Shown here: piece after piece, positions 18,561 to 29,820 of the stretch
How positions within the stretch are numbered: the stretch's first letter is position 1
Layout of the letters: the number at the start of each line of letters is the position of its first letter
Assembly: GCA_022559845.1 (NCBI GenBank)
Contig: CM040128.1
Span: 79,237,247-79,301,246, forward strand
DNA length: 64,000 nt
Direction: 5' to 3'
Origin: Amorphophallus konjac
Lineage: Eukaryota > Streptophyta > Magnoliopsida > Alismatales > Araceae
Program-made: the position numbers and the translations under genes
The notes under the pieces: model-generated
Seen by the model: the letters and a program-made list of their open reading frames with translations, nothing else
What the model was told of the DNA's origin: nothing
Databases searched by the model: none

Positions 18561-21500
18561 TCAGCTCTCGCCTCCACCCTCCTCTCTCCTACTCTCAACC
18601 TCCTCCTCACCGTCCCGAGCTGGCGCTGGTGGAGGAGGCATGGGCCCCCGTGAAGAAGCTGGAACCCGAACCTGACCCCCTGCCTCGCTCCTCTCTCGGA
18701 GGGAAGAGCCCGCCACAAAAGTGGAGCTGGTGAAGGAGTATCCCGCAGCCCGTGCTCGCTCGCGCCCTCGCTGGAGACGCTCCTCAGACACTCGTAGCCG
18801 CTCCTGAGAAAGGATCAACTGGGTCCTCGAGTCTGCCAACTCTCGCTCGCGTGCTGCTACCTGCTCCTGGTATCGAGCACGCTCCATATGGTACTCCTCC
18901 CGCTCACGAGCACGCTCCTCGCGCTCCCTGGCACGCTCCCGTCGCTCCAGCTCAAGAGCCACCCGCAGCTCGGCCACGTCCTGAGGAAGCTCCTCTCGTC
19001 GCCTCAGGGACCTCTCAAGCTCTGAGATCCGCTGATCGCAGATCGCCAACTCGGTACGTACCGCCTGAAGCTGAGTCGTCTGTAAACAGGTAAGCAAATC
19101 ATCAATTCCACAGTTAATGCAATGATTCAATTCAAGCAATATATGATTGAACCACTCACCTGTGTGCTCGTCGCACGGAAGCCCTCATCAACGCAGGTAA
19201 GAGCGGCACGAAGCTCCTCAGTCTGTAAAATGGATTTTCATCAGTGCACAATTATATAATCAATATTTGAATGGATTTGTGTTTTGGAACTTACCCGTGA
19301 AGCGAGATCACGCTCTGCTGCCTCGGCTCGTGCGATCGCTCTGGCTAGCTGCCCTGCCAGTGCAGTCACCTCTGCACTAGGTCCTCTCGAGCTGGAGGCC
19401 TCTCCTGGGTCTCTCCTCACTGCTCCCTGCTGGGCACGCTGCATTCATTGAGATCGTCAGTGGCTAATCATCAATAACTCAACAAAAAAAGATATACACG
19501 TGCATATAGGAATAATTTAAACACTCACCAGGGTCTCTAGGTCAGCCCGTGTGGCGGCCAGCTGGTCCTCCAGGCTGTGTAGGTGGGCCTGGGCATCCAT
19601 CGCCGCTATGTCCCGTGCATCCTGCATTCATTACATATTAGTCACATGATAGAAACATAAGCATTTGCATTTAATTTAGAAACAATTGCATTCATACATA
19701 CCCCTAAGACCCTCATCTGGGGTCGGCCGGCGTAAACCTCCCAGTAGCGCCGGAGGTACTCGGAGCTGTCAGTCGCCCGGGAGGTGACTCTGGTCCCGCC
19801 TCGCTGCCAGTCGGCGTACTGCTCCTCGAATCACACCCTCCAGTCAGTCACCTTCGTACGACCGCGCGTCTTCTTCCCGATGCCCCGCGGCTCGCCTACC
19901 TCTACCCACTCCTGGTGAAGGCCTAGTGTCCTCATCACCAACCTAAGCCGTAACGGCTCGATCTCGCTCAGGCAGTGAACCCAAAGCTCACGCTCAAAAC
20001 GAGGACGGCCCGCTACGACCCACGGCTGGCCCTCGTCCGTCATCCCCTCATAGGGTCTCCACTGAACCTGCATTCATAAACATACATGTCATCATTTCAT
20101 CATCATCATAAATTCAAAATAAATGCAAAAGAAAGATGCATAACATTCATTCATACCAGCGAGGGAGGGAAGTCGCGGAACTCTCTCCGCAGCACCCACA
20201 ACTCGTAGCCCAGTGGGGCTCCAAACACAATCGGCAGCCAGCGCCGTGCTAGAGGGAAAGCTCCCTCACCTCCAGGCCGTGGGTCAGCGCGCCCCATCGG
20301 CATGTATAGATAGCTCCAAACCTGCATCCATGCATCATATTAGTGAAGCATTCACCAGCATGATAAAAATAAAAGAAAAGAAAAATGAAAAATGCATACC
20401 TGAAGAAAAGGTGAGAAGCCACTGACGGTCGTCTCTCGACCTGTCCCCGTGGACAGGTCGGCCATCATGTGCGCCAGCAGCGCCGCTCCCCAGGCGTAGC
20501 TGCCAACTGCCTCCAAGTCCTCGAGTATCCCTAGGAATCGACAGTTGATGACGTCGCCCTTCGTCCCGAGCAATAGCCTCCCCAGCAGCAGCAACAGGAA
20601 CCTCCTTAGGTCTCGGTCTGCTCTCTCTCTGTCGGCCGGGTCCTGGCAGTAGACTGCCCTAGCCCCGTCTATCAACCTCTGCGAAAACTGCTCTAAGGTC
20701 TCCCCGGACCTGTGCCTAGCATTCACTAAGCCCATCACTGTAGTAAGGTCGGTGCGGAAGATAGTCCTACACTCGCTGGGTGTCTCGTAGACCATCTCTA
20801 GCCCTAGCAACCTCTGGGCAAACTCAGTGTAGTCAGGGTAGGTGATCCCGCTCACAGCCTCACTGTCTACCCTCAACCCGGTGATCCTGGCCACATCCTC
20901 TAGGGTGGGAATCATGTGCCCCCATGGCATCAAGAATGCCCGGCTAGTCCTGTCCCATCTCTCCCGTAGAACCTGGATAAGTGGTAGGTCTGGCCTAACT
21001 GGCTCTATGCTAAGGAAGGCCCCAAACCCCATAGCATCTACCCTCGCTCTCTGAAACTCGGGGAGGCCGTAGTATGCTGCCCGGACCATAACCCAGGAGA
21101 TCCGTGTCCTCATCAATCCCTGCATGTAAAGAAAAGAATTTTCACTTAATTATGTTGATTATTCATGCTGAATCTCATTTTGATTGCCTTGGATTATATT
21201 GGTGTTTGATTTTAATTAACGACCATCCTCAGGTCGTGGTTCGTTGAATTAGCGCCCCTGAGGAGGGCGTGGTTCTAAGTGTGCTTTGAATTCACGACCT
21301 ACCCTAAGGTCGCTGTTATCTAAGAAACGCCTCTAGGTTGGGCGTGATTCTATGGTTAATATCTGAAATTCTTAAAAATATTTCAAGTCACGCCCTTGAG
21401 TGGGGCGTTTTCCAGATGGGTCCGTTAATTTAATCAGGAATTAATGAATGTACGACCTCTGGTTTGGTCGTCTGTTGTTAAATTAACGCCTTAGTGGGGG

Positions 21501-22187
21501 GCGTTGTTTTCAAGTTTTCAGAAAATAAAAATGACAGCATACGAATAATTCATGGAAAATAATTTAAAGCATGGAAATAATGGAAATTAACAGCATGATA
21601 TGAATTTAAATGGGCGACATGCTTTAGGGCGTGTTCTCATGGGGTTAATTATTTTTCAGGGGAAATAATTTAATTAACGCCCTTGGGTTGGGCGTGTCTT
21701 TTTAAAACGTGATGCCCCTGAGGGCGTCTTCTTTCTGGGTTGTAGGGTTTATACCCCGAGAGCTATGGAAATTACATAAATATAATAAAAATAAAAATAA
21801 AAAAATGGGAATAGGGTTTGGGGGGCCTACCTTCTTGTGCTTTGGCTCTGCCGGTTGGGGGCGTAGCTGCCTGGGTCGCCGGAGTTGGCCGGCACGGGGG
21901 AGGGCCGCCGCCGTGCGCGGTGGTTCGTCATCACCTCCGTCCTCTTCTTCTTCCTTACCTTCCTCTCCTCCCTCTTCATTTCCTTCACCTTCTTCCTCGT
22001 CTTCTCCGTCTTCTCTGTCTTCATCGTCGCCTTCGCGTTCTCCTCCGACTTCGTCACCGTGCTCCGCCGCCGGTGGATCTCCTTCGGCCATCACCGGAGG
22101 AGCTTCCTCCTCGGCATGGGCATCCTCGCCCAAGTCCACCACTTCAGGAGCCGCCACCCTCTGCCTCTTCAAGCCTCCGCCGGCCAT
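18561..22187 (-). pseudogene. Plant mobile domain / coiled-coil gene, antisense inside element 1
   Basis: Eight exons with GT-AG introns, all phase 0: 22187-21831, 21119-20400, 20321-20157, 20067-19702, 19621-19529, 19438-19295, 19222-19160, 19079-18561, about 808 codons. Exon 1 is extremely acidic. Exon 2 holds the PMD core (IQVLRERWDRTSRAFLMPWG, then TLEDVARITGL), a family found in MAIN/MAIL proteins and in some retrotransposons. The last exons form a long Arg/Glu coiled coil. An in-frame TGA at 19833-19831 replaces the Arg seen in element 2, consistent with CGA to TGA deamination, so this copy is probably dead. Because the gene is antisense, its introns are not removed from the element's own RNA and survive retrotransposition. 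Molecular function is unknown; nuclear silencing roles are known for some PMD proteins. Confidence 0.85.
21219..21727 (+). repeat. Palindrome array filling intron 1 of the antisense PMD gene (10 copies)
   Basis: Copies start at 21219, 21252, 21294, 21327, 21390, 21452, 21486, 21614, 21677 and 21712. Most are 19-20 nt and the last is shortened. They occupy most of the 711-bp intron (21830-21120). Confidence 0.85.
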
Positions 22188-22353
22188 AGCTTAGGGCTAG
22201 GGTGTAGAAGGGAGAGAGATAGAGAGAGAGAATGAGAGAGATTGGGGGAGGGGGTTCTCGGTTAGGGTTGCAGAAGAAAGAGAGAAAGAGGGGAAATGGA
22301 CGGAGGAAGAAGAAGAAAGGAGGGAAAGTTAAGTCGAACGGTCAAAAAGAATT

Positions 22354-22757
22354 AACGACTTAAGGAAGGCCGCATCTTGTGGAATCAACGACGGACATCA
22401 AGGCGTTTCTTAATAATTGACGACATTTCTTAAGGCGTTATTTTTGTTTGCATGGGGAATGATAACCGTCGTCAGACGCATTTAATGGCAATTGATTGAT
22501 TTGATGGGAATAATCATACTGTTTTGAGTAACGACTACGATTGAGGCGTTATTTATATGAAACGTGGCTGTCCTGAAGGCGTTACTTTTAGAATCTCAAC
22601 GAATATATTTTGGAATATGAATCGTATTAATGCCTTACCTTAGGACGTTTTTTAGTTAACGCCCATTGGTGAAGGCGTCAAATTTGTGAACTGTAATGTT
22701 GAAGACGACCTGTGGTGAAGGCGTCCTTTTATGAATTCACGACATTGCCTGAGTCGT
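22354..22757 (+). repeat. Palindrome array upstream of the antisense PMD gene (9 copies)
   Basis: Copies start at 22354, 22388, 22420, 22531, 22562, 22630, 22659, 22705 and 22739, 19-21 nt each. For the antisense gene this is the promoter region, starting about 170 bp upstream of its ATG; a CT-rich leader lies between. Confidence 0.8.
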
Positions 22758-22865
22758 TATTTGCAACAGAATCACAGAACGTTGGAAGAGTTGTTCAGAA
22801 ACATAGTAAGATGGCTCAATCAAAGGAAATATCATTGATTTATTGGAAGGAAAAGATTATAATGC

Positions 22866-24209
22866 TTAATGAGTCATTTTGGGCCTCATTTTTCTCAGGG
22901 CTATTACATAAGATTTCCATTCATTTCTGTCTTCATTCAAGCTTTCTACAGGTTGATGAGCCTTGTTGATTTTCCACAAAGCTTGGATAGTTGTGCATTC
23001 TTCTCCATCTTCATTGCTGCCAAGGTCCCGTCTCTTGATAGGAGGGAGGTGTGATGGGTCCTCGAATACTCGCCGTGGAAGCCCGAGTTGAAGGAGGCAC
23101 CGATATGAATTGTACAAAACGAATTCTGAAGCGCCTATGAGACGAAGGTCCGTCCCGGGAGAAAATCTTGCACGGAGCTCTTGAGTCTTGAGTATTCCTG
23201 GGGCGCAAGTGAAGAGATTCTTTGGCATTACTTTGAGGTGCTCTCTCCATTCCGCTCTCTTCTTGATTTGGGGAATCCGGTTCGTCACTCTATTGCTTAT
23301 CCCAAGTGAACCGGTCATATAAGAGAGTGGGCTTTTTGAGAAGATTCTCGAGGATTGTTGGGCTTCATCACATGGATCGAACTTGAAGTGGAAATCTACC
23401 CAACTAGAGAGTGCTAGCATGCATCCGTGGATGGGCCTTCCCATCGCCACCGAGGTAAGCCCGCTATAGAGATAGGCTAGAATCGCCGGTCCCACTCTAT
23501 CTCCTTCCCATAGACTCACTACGGCGCTTAACTGTGCCTCTTCTAGAAACTCCTCTGTGGATGGGAATAAGATTGCTCCTGCTAAGCACACCACGAAAGC
23601 CTTTGCTACCCGCTCTATCTCTTCATCTTCTTTAGCTTGATCCGCTCTCTTGTACACCCATGAGGCGAGCTTCAGAAGGTTGATTCCTTTAGTGGCTTTG
23701 ATCTGATTCACTAGGTTGGGGCTAGATATCAAGCTTGTTAATAGCTCATGAGAGGCAATTGGTTTTGGCATGATGGCCACCTTTTCCTCATCTCCTTGCT
23801 TCGTTCTCTTTAAGCCTAAGATTATCTCCAATTCTTCTAATAGGATCGTGGCTTCAAAAGTAGAGAAGAGAAAGGTATGGGTGGAAGGATGCCATATCTC
23901 TACAAGAGCCCCTATAGCTGCCCAGTCAAGATGAATCTGATCATAATGTTTGGCATGGGTGACTAGACCCAGAAGATGCTATCTTGTTAAATAGACTCTC
24001 ATATCTGAAGAAAATTTGGAGAGTATGAGAGGGAGCCACTTGATTTTTGTAAATCTCCTTGCTCCTGGGACATTTGGGAAGTCCTGTGGAAGAAAGAAAG
24101 GAAGAACAATTCAGAAAGAAGAATGAATATGCATACAGAAGAGAATACAATGTTTCAGTAAAGACAAGAGAAGACATGAACAGAAGGATTTTCTCTCTAC
24201 CTGGTTCAT
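22866..24209 (-). pseudogene. DUF7745-like gene, antisense inside element 1
   Basis: Best model: a 9-nt first exon 24209-24201 (Met-Asn-Gln), a GT-AG intron 24200-24084, and a long exon 24083-22866 of 406 codons. The exon stays in one frame apart from a TAG at 23981-23979. Motifs: WAAIGALVEIWHPSTHTFLF, LEELEIILGL, an AFVVCLAGAILFP segment, and VGPAILAYLYSGL, a pattern I associate with the DUF7745/PMD-like proteins of plant retrotransposons. No catalytic motif is recognised. It is read in the same direction as the PMD gene, about 0.7 kb upstream of it. I found no counterpart in element 2. The start exon is uncertain. Confidence 0.6.
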
Positions 24210-24515
24210 GGAAATTCTACTGCTAATATGCCCGTTAATATCGGTCAACCTGGGAGTGGAGGACTTGGACCTCTTAAATCGCCCTCTCTATCTTCGATTT
24301 ACAGAAGAAGTTCTGACGATTGCGATGCCTGCAGAAGAACAGACAGAAGAAGTAGCAGAAGAACAGAGCTCCGAAGGTTGCTTTGATTGATTTGAGGAAT
24401 TGCCTTTCCTTTATAGGAGTCCGGGGAGTCTTAAGGCTGTTCGGAGTTAGCAAGTTGATTGCCATTAGGACTGGGTTTAGTTTGTGAATCGGAAACGGAA
24501 GTTCGTGCTTAATTA

Positions 24516-24708
24516 ACGCCTTCTGTTAGGGCGTCAATTGTTGAATTGACGACCTGACTGAGGTCGTGTTTTGTGTAACGCCCTTTCCAGGGTCATTTTC
24601 TTCTTGAACCCTTGGTGCATTTAACGCCTCAGTGAAAGGCGTGTTTATCATTTTGACGCCCTCTTTATAAGGCGCCTTCCATGTTTTGACGACGTTTGGT
24701 CCAGGCGT
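24516..24708 (+). repeat. Palindrome array upstream of the second antisense gene (6 copies)
   Basis: Copies start at 24516, 24549, 24578, 24624, 24656 and 24689, 19-20 nt each. They begin about 300 bp upstream of the proposed start of the second antisense gene. Confidence 0.85.
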
Positions 24709-25754
24709 GAATTTGTGAGCTTATGAATTTCTTTCCTTACATGCTCTGATGAACTTAAGTGCTATTATTTCGTTAGGATTCTATTTTATTAAGCACTTAT
24801 GATCATGTTATGCTTTGAATTGAGGATTATTTATATTGAAATTTTGAGAGAACTAATGAACTCTTGAGTGCAGAAGATTGCAGGTTTCGAGATATCCGGA
24901 TTAATGTGGAGGTAACATCATGGTGTTCTTGTTGTAAGCATTATTATTTTACGCTATTATAGCATATCAGGGACCTTGTGGTTCTGATGAACCTGGAATT
25001 TGAGTTCCCCTTCATCAAAAACGGTGATAATTCCAGGAAAGTTTTGATCACACGGATAGGCCGTTGAGTCGTTAAAGGTCTGGGACGATGGTTCCACTTT
25101 TCTGAGTTGATGCGTGGACAAACGGGCTTCGGCTTAGTGTCAGCTCAGAGATCTGGATTCTTGACCAAATCTAGATGGCTTAGCAATATTATCCTTGATT
25201 ATTTTCTATCTTTTAGTTTGTTTTAATTTTCCTTTTAACCCAGCATACATCATGTAGGACTTTGAGCTTCATGCTGAAAATCTTCATATTATGGTAGTAA
25301 TGAAGGTCACTCGCTCTTGATTGAGTTGACGTGAGATATTCCATTCCAAATTGAGTACTTTGTTCTCTTTGAAGCCGCTTAGGCTGATTTATTTGAAAAT
25401 GTCCCTTTGCTGGGTTTCCATCTCAATTTCCTTTATTTTTCTGCAAATCCACCTTAGTTGTAGCACGTCCACATTGGCTGGTAACCGCTCTCCAATGGTG
25501 TCTCCTTATCGTGCCATGCACACATTTTACTTGCTTAGTTTAATCTCCTTTATCCAGCAAATCGATGCTTTCTTGGAATCACTCGGAGTTATTTCGCTCA
25601 GAATCTTGGAAAGATTTCTAATGCTTAGTGTCTGAGGCGTGTCACATCACACCTTAGCATCTACTTATCAGTTCGCTCCACTTCATTTCGTTTGTTGCAC
25701 TTTCACTCTATTTCATCTCACTCCCTTGCAAAGCAGACGCCAAGGCGGGGCAGC
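24709..25754 (+). other. 3' untranslated region and polypurine tract of element 1
   Basis: No gene. 24990-25754 shares blocks with the reverse complement of 48476-49300 in element 2, for example TTTGAGTTCCCCTTCA and GGATAGGCCGTT. The last bases, CCAAGGCGGGGCAGC, are the purine-rich tract before the LTR and are identical in element 2. Confidence 0.75.
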
Positions 25755-27132
25755 TGTAGACACGCCAAAATTGACGCTATGTTGATCAAATCTCATGTCA
25801 CTATGTTGACGCCCCAAAGTGAACTTCAATACATTCATAATATGAAGTTTTTCTTTTTTTGTGTGTTTTTTGATTTGTTCTTGCATTTTTATGATTCGCG
25901 ACCTGAAGAGGGGCGTGTTTTAAATAGCGACCTTATCTAGGGCGTGTTCAAAAGAAAGGACGACCAAATGCCAGGGCGTCAATTCCTGGTATTATCCGAT
26001 TTCAAAATAAATTTAAAATAAATTTAAATTATTGATTAACGTCCTTCCTCAGGGCGTGGTTTCAATTAACGCCTTCATCTCAGGCGTGTTCTCATAATTT
26101 TCAAATGAAGTAAGTTTTATTGCCAAAATTAAATCCAAGAAGTGACGCCCTTGATTGTGGTCGTGTTTTGAGTAGCGTCTTGATGTAGGTCGTCAATTTG
26201 TGATTTGACGCCCTTCTGAAGGTCGTGTTTTATCCTTCGGTGTCGTGTTTGAGTATGCCTTTCCTGAGTAGTTCCCTGCCTCCAATGGTCTCCTTGCTCG
26301 AATTGAGTTAGAGTCCTGCCTTCTTTGACCATTGTCTATCCTTATCTTCCCAAATTTGAGCTTATCTTCGATTGAAATCCTATAAAAGGATGCTCTGGTC
26401 GATCTAGACAGAGGTTGACGGGTCAGAGAGTTCACAGGTTACGATCAGAGGTTTACGAGTTCGGGAGTTACAGAGCTTCATCTTCCTCCTGTGCGATCGT
26501 TTAGAAAGGGCTCTGCTTCCTCTGCTTCCTCTGCTTCCGATCAACCGCGTCCACCTTGTTTCCCTTTACTGTCGTCAGGGACAGCAGGGTTTTTCATTTA
26601 TTCTGTTTGTGTTGCTTCGTCTTCATCCATCGTTCATCATCACTACGTTGTTTTCTTCTTTTTTTACATTAGCTTCATCATCACTGTGTTCTCTTCTTTT
26701 ACGTTTGCATTAGCTGCATCATATCTCCTCTTTCCCTGTTTCTTTAGGGGTTTTAAAATAAAATAAGGTGCGCATGTTTTGTTCTTTTCTCATCTTCATA
26801 TCATCTTTGGGATTGATACTACGTGCACTTGGCTGATCCACTGCTTGTGTGTTTTGTCTCTTTTGCAAGGTAATCAATAAAGGAAAATCCCCCTTCATCG
26901 GCCGGCCGGTTGAAGGAGGAGGAGGAATTCACAATCCATCCCGCGTTTTCTATTTTTCACTAGGTATTCGCGATCTTCTTTGTTTCTTCTTGAGGTAACC
27001 CCTCTGGCGATCACCCTCCTTAGTAGCACCACGTGCTTCTTTTCCTTATCATTATATCATTTTCCCCTTATTTTGGTTATGATTTCTCATATTTAAATTT
27101 CTTCTTCATGTGTGGATTTATCACAATCTACA
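25755..27132 (+). repeat. Inner 3' LTR of element 1
   Basis: 1378 bp, TGTAGACACG to CTACA. It directly follows the polypurine tract, so by position it is the regular 3' LTR of the internal region. It is followed by AA and a third LTR rather than by the target duplication. Confidence 0.92.
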
Positions 27133-27134
27133 AA

Positions 27135-28502
27135 TAGACACGCCAAAATTGACGCTATGTTGATCAAATCTCATGTCACTATGTTGACGCCCCAAAGTGA
27201 ACTTCAATACATTCATAATATGAAGTTTTTCTTTTTTTGTGTGTTTTTTGATTTGTTCTTACATTTTTGTGATTCGCGACCTGAAGAGAGGCGTGTTTTA
27301 AATAGCGACCTTATCTAGGGCGTGTTCAAAAGAAAGGACGACCAAATGTCAGGGCGTCAATTCCTGGTATTATCCGGCTTCAAAATAAATTTAAAATAAA
27401 TTCAAATTATTGATTAACGTCCTTCCTCAGGGCGTGGTTTCAATTAACGCCTTCATCTCAGGCGTGTTCTCATAATTTTCAAATGAAGTAAGTTTTATTG
27501 CCAAAATTAAATCCAAGAAGTGACGCCCTTGATTGTGGTCGTGTTTTGAGTAGCGTCTTGATGTAGGTCGTCAATTTGTGATTTGACGCCCTTCTGAAGG
27601 TCGTGTTTTATCTTTCGGTGTCGTGTTTGAGTATGCCTTTCCTGAGTAGTTCCCTGCCTCCAATGGTCTCCTTGCTCGAATTGGAGTTAGAGTTCTGCCT
27701 TCTTTGATCATTGCCTATCCTTATCTTCCCAAATTTGAGCTTATCTTCGATTGAAATCCTATAAAAGGATGCTCTGGTCGATCTAGACAGAGGTTGACGG
27801 GTTAGAGAGTTCACAGGTTACGATCAGAGGTTTACGAGTTCGGGAGTTACAGAGCTTCATCTTCCTCCTGTGCGATCGTTTAGAAAGGGCTATGCTTCCT
27901 CTGCTTCCGATCAACCGCGTCCACCTTGTTTCCCTTTACTGTCGTCAGGGACAGCAGGGTTTTTCATTTATTCTGTTTGTGTTGCTTCGTCTTCATCCAT
28001 CGTTCATCATCACTACGTTGTTTTCTTCTTTTTTTACATTAGCTTCATCATCACTGTGTTCTCTTCTTTTACGTTTGCATTAGCTGCATCATATCTCATC
28101 TTTCCCTATTTCTTTAGGGGTTTTAAAACAAAATAAGGTGCGCATGTTTTGTTCTTTTCTCATCTTCATATCATCTTTGGGATTGATACTACGTGCACTT
28201 GGCTGATCCACTGCTTGTGTGTTTTGTCTCTTTTGCAAGGTAATCAATAAAGGAAAATCCCCCTTCATCGGCCGGCCGGTTGAAGGAGGAGGAGGAATTC
28301 ACAATCCATCCCGCGTTTTCTATTTTCCACCAGGTATTCGCGATCTTCTTTTTTTCTTCTTGAGGTAACCCCTCTGGCGATCACCCTCCTTAGTAGCATC
28401 ACGTGCTTCTTTTCCTTATTATTATATCATCTCCCCCTTATTTTTGTTATGCTTTCTCATATTTAAATTTCTTCTTCATGTGTGGATTTATCACAATCTA
28501 CA
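27135..28502 (+). repeat. Outer 3' LTR of element 1
   Basis: 1368 bp. It starts TAGACACG, missing the first TG, and ends CTACA next to the ATGAG duplication. It lacks 9 bp (one CTTCCTCTG unit) near 27895 relative to the other copies. The junction CTACA-AA-TAGACACG looks like an LTR end plus two internal bases joined to a third LTR. Confidence 0.92.
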
Positions 28503-28507
28503 ATGAG
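28503..28507. repeat. Target site duplication, right copy (ATGAG)
   Basis: Matches 6253-6257. It shows that the outermost LTR (27135-28502), not the inner one, is the original 3' end. Confidence 0.9.
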
Positions 28508-28945
28508 ATCACTTGGACCGAGGTTCTTTTCGTCCGGATACATCCGCCGCATAGTAGACGAGAGGCCGGAGAGAGATACTGCAACGGCTAACACCACATA
28601 GTGGTAACAAATAGTCATCAGTGGTGACAAATATGTTTCAAGGCTGACAAATGTCTCGTAAGGGTGATAAATCGATAACAGAAGTCACAATATGTGATGA
28701 AGCGAAACAAAGGCGACGCCTAGCGAGCAATAAGGGTGACAAATAGCTCGTTATGAGTGACAAATAGCTATTAGAAGTGATAAATAGCTCTGTAACGGTG
28801 ACAAATAGCTCATGGCAGTGAAACTTAAAGAAACTCTAGTTCGTTTGAAGGATTTAACCATGTCCTAGGGATCCTAACTCTACCAACATGAATCTGAAGC
28901 TTTCCTAATCATCAAACGACACTGATTAAACTCGACTTGTCTTTC
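28508..28945 (+). repeat. CACTA-type GTGACAAATAG block, full-length copy
   Basis: 28586-28813 matches 4942-5165 and 28661-28935 matches 4109-4380, so this copy joins the parts that are separate in the left remnant. It contains GGTGACAAATA and GGGTGACAAATAG units and ends CACTGATTAAA. 28508-28585 matches neither. Confidence 0.6.
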
Positions 28946-29352
28946 TGACTCAACATGCCTTTCATATGTTCAGACCTAAAATTACACATATGCTCAGACC
29001 TAAAATTGCACATATGCTCAGACCTTAGTGTGCGCTCATGCACATATGCTCAGACCTTAGTGTGCAACAGTGACAATATGCACTGACCTTTGCATGCAAC
29101 ATTTTGTTCATGTGCACTGACCTGAAATGCAACACTGAACATGTGCGCCGACCTTATGTGCTTACATGCAGACATGAACTGACCTCCATATGCGACATGC
29201 ATGAACATGCACCGACCTGCATATGCAATACTATGAGCATGCACTGACCTTCATATGCAGCACTATGAATATGCACCGACCTTTATATGCAACATGTATG
29301 AACATGCACCGACTTTCAAATGCAGCATGTATGAACATGCACTGACCTTAGT
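28946..29352 (+). repeat. Minisatellite, ~31-32 bp unit
   Basis: About 13 degenerate units of the pattern CATATGCA, NACATGTATGAACATGCAC, CGACCTT. ACTGACCT or ACCGACCT recurs every 30-32 bp from about 29085; the first units read CATATGCTCAGACCTTA. Open frames through it are composition artefacts. Confidence 0.7.
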
Positions 29353-29819
29353 GAGAAACATATACACACTAGCATGAGAGGCTGTAAGATACTAATAGTG
29401 TTACCATAATGAAAAATAGATTCAACATATTACAATTTGCCAATATCCAAAAGCTGAAGACAAAATGTATTGTTGCCAATCATCAAAACTTAATTAGAAA
29501 TTAAATTCAGAGAATCAAGTTAAATGAGACACAACATGAGACACACATTATCCCACACAATCTCCCCACAACATTCGTCTCCGGATAGGTGGTGCCATCA
29601 CCTCATCTTCCAGTTGGTCTAAAATAGCCTCCTCAATGTCGTTGAACATTTCATCGTCCTCCATTACAAATTCCATTACAATCCGATCAAAGTCTACACA
29701 TCACACAAAGCACGTCCATCACCAAGACATCAAAGATGAAATAACCAAGTTGTTGTCAATGAGTAAAATGTCCAGTACATTATTTCCCTATGCAGACCAA
29801 GCGTAGTACATTTCCTTAC
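29353..29819. other. Non-coding spacer
   Basis: No domain on either strand. The - strand at about 29570-29700 has a short acidic stretch that could be a decayed exon of the neighbouring - strand gene, but I cannot support it. Confidence 0.4.
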
Positions 29820-29820
29820 C

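Larger units (their letters stand above)
6258..28502 (+). mobile_element. Tat-lineage Ty3/gypsy retrotransposon (element 1)
   Basis: 22,245 bp bounded by TG at 6258 and CA at 28502 and flanked by ATGAG on both sides, which fixes the insertion exactly. Order: 5' LTR, primer site, hairpin-rich leader, gag-pol in one frame, post-pol spacer, two antisense genes, polypurine tract, two LTRs in tandem. Tat placement rests on the second RNase H after the usual one, single-frame gag-pol, great length and extra genes between pol and the 3' LTR. The LTRs are nearly identical by eye, so the insertion is fairly young, yet gag-pol already has three lesions. Confidence 0.92.

Noticed and set aside
18752..19093. 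113-codon + strand open frame
   Set aside because: Shadow of the Arg/Glu-rich coiled-coil exon on the other strand.
21709..22235. Ser/Pro-rich + strand open frames
   Set aside because: Antisense shadows of the acidic first exon of the PMD gene on the - strand.
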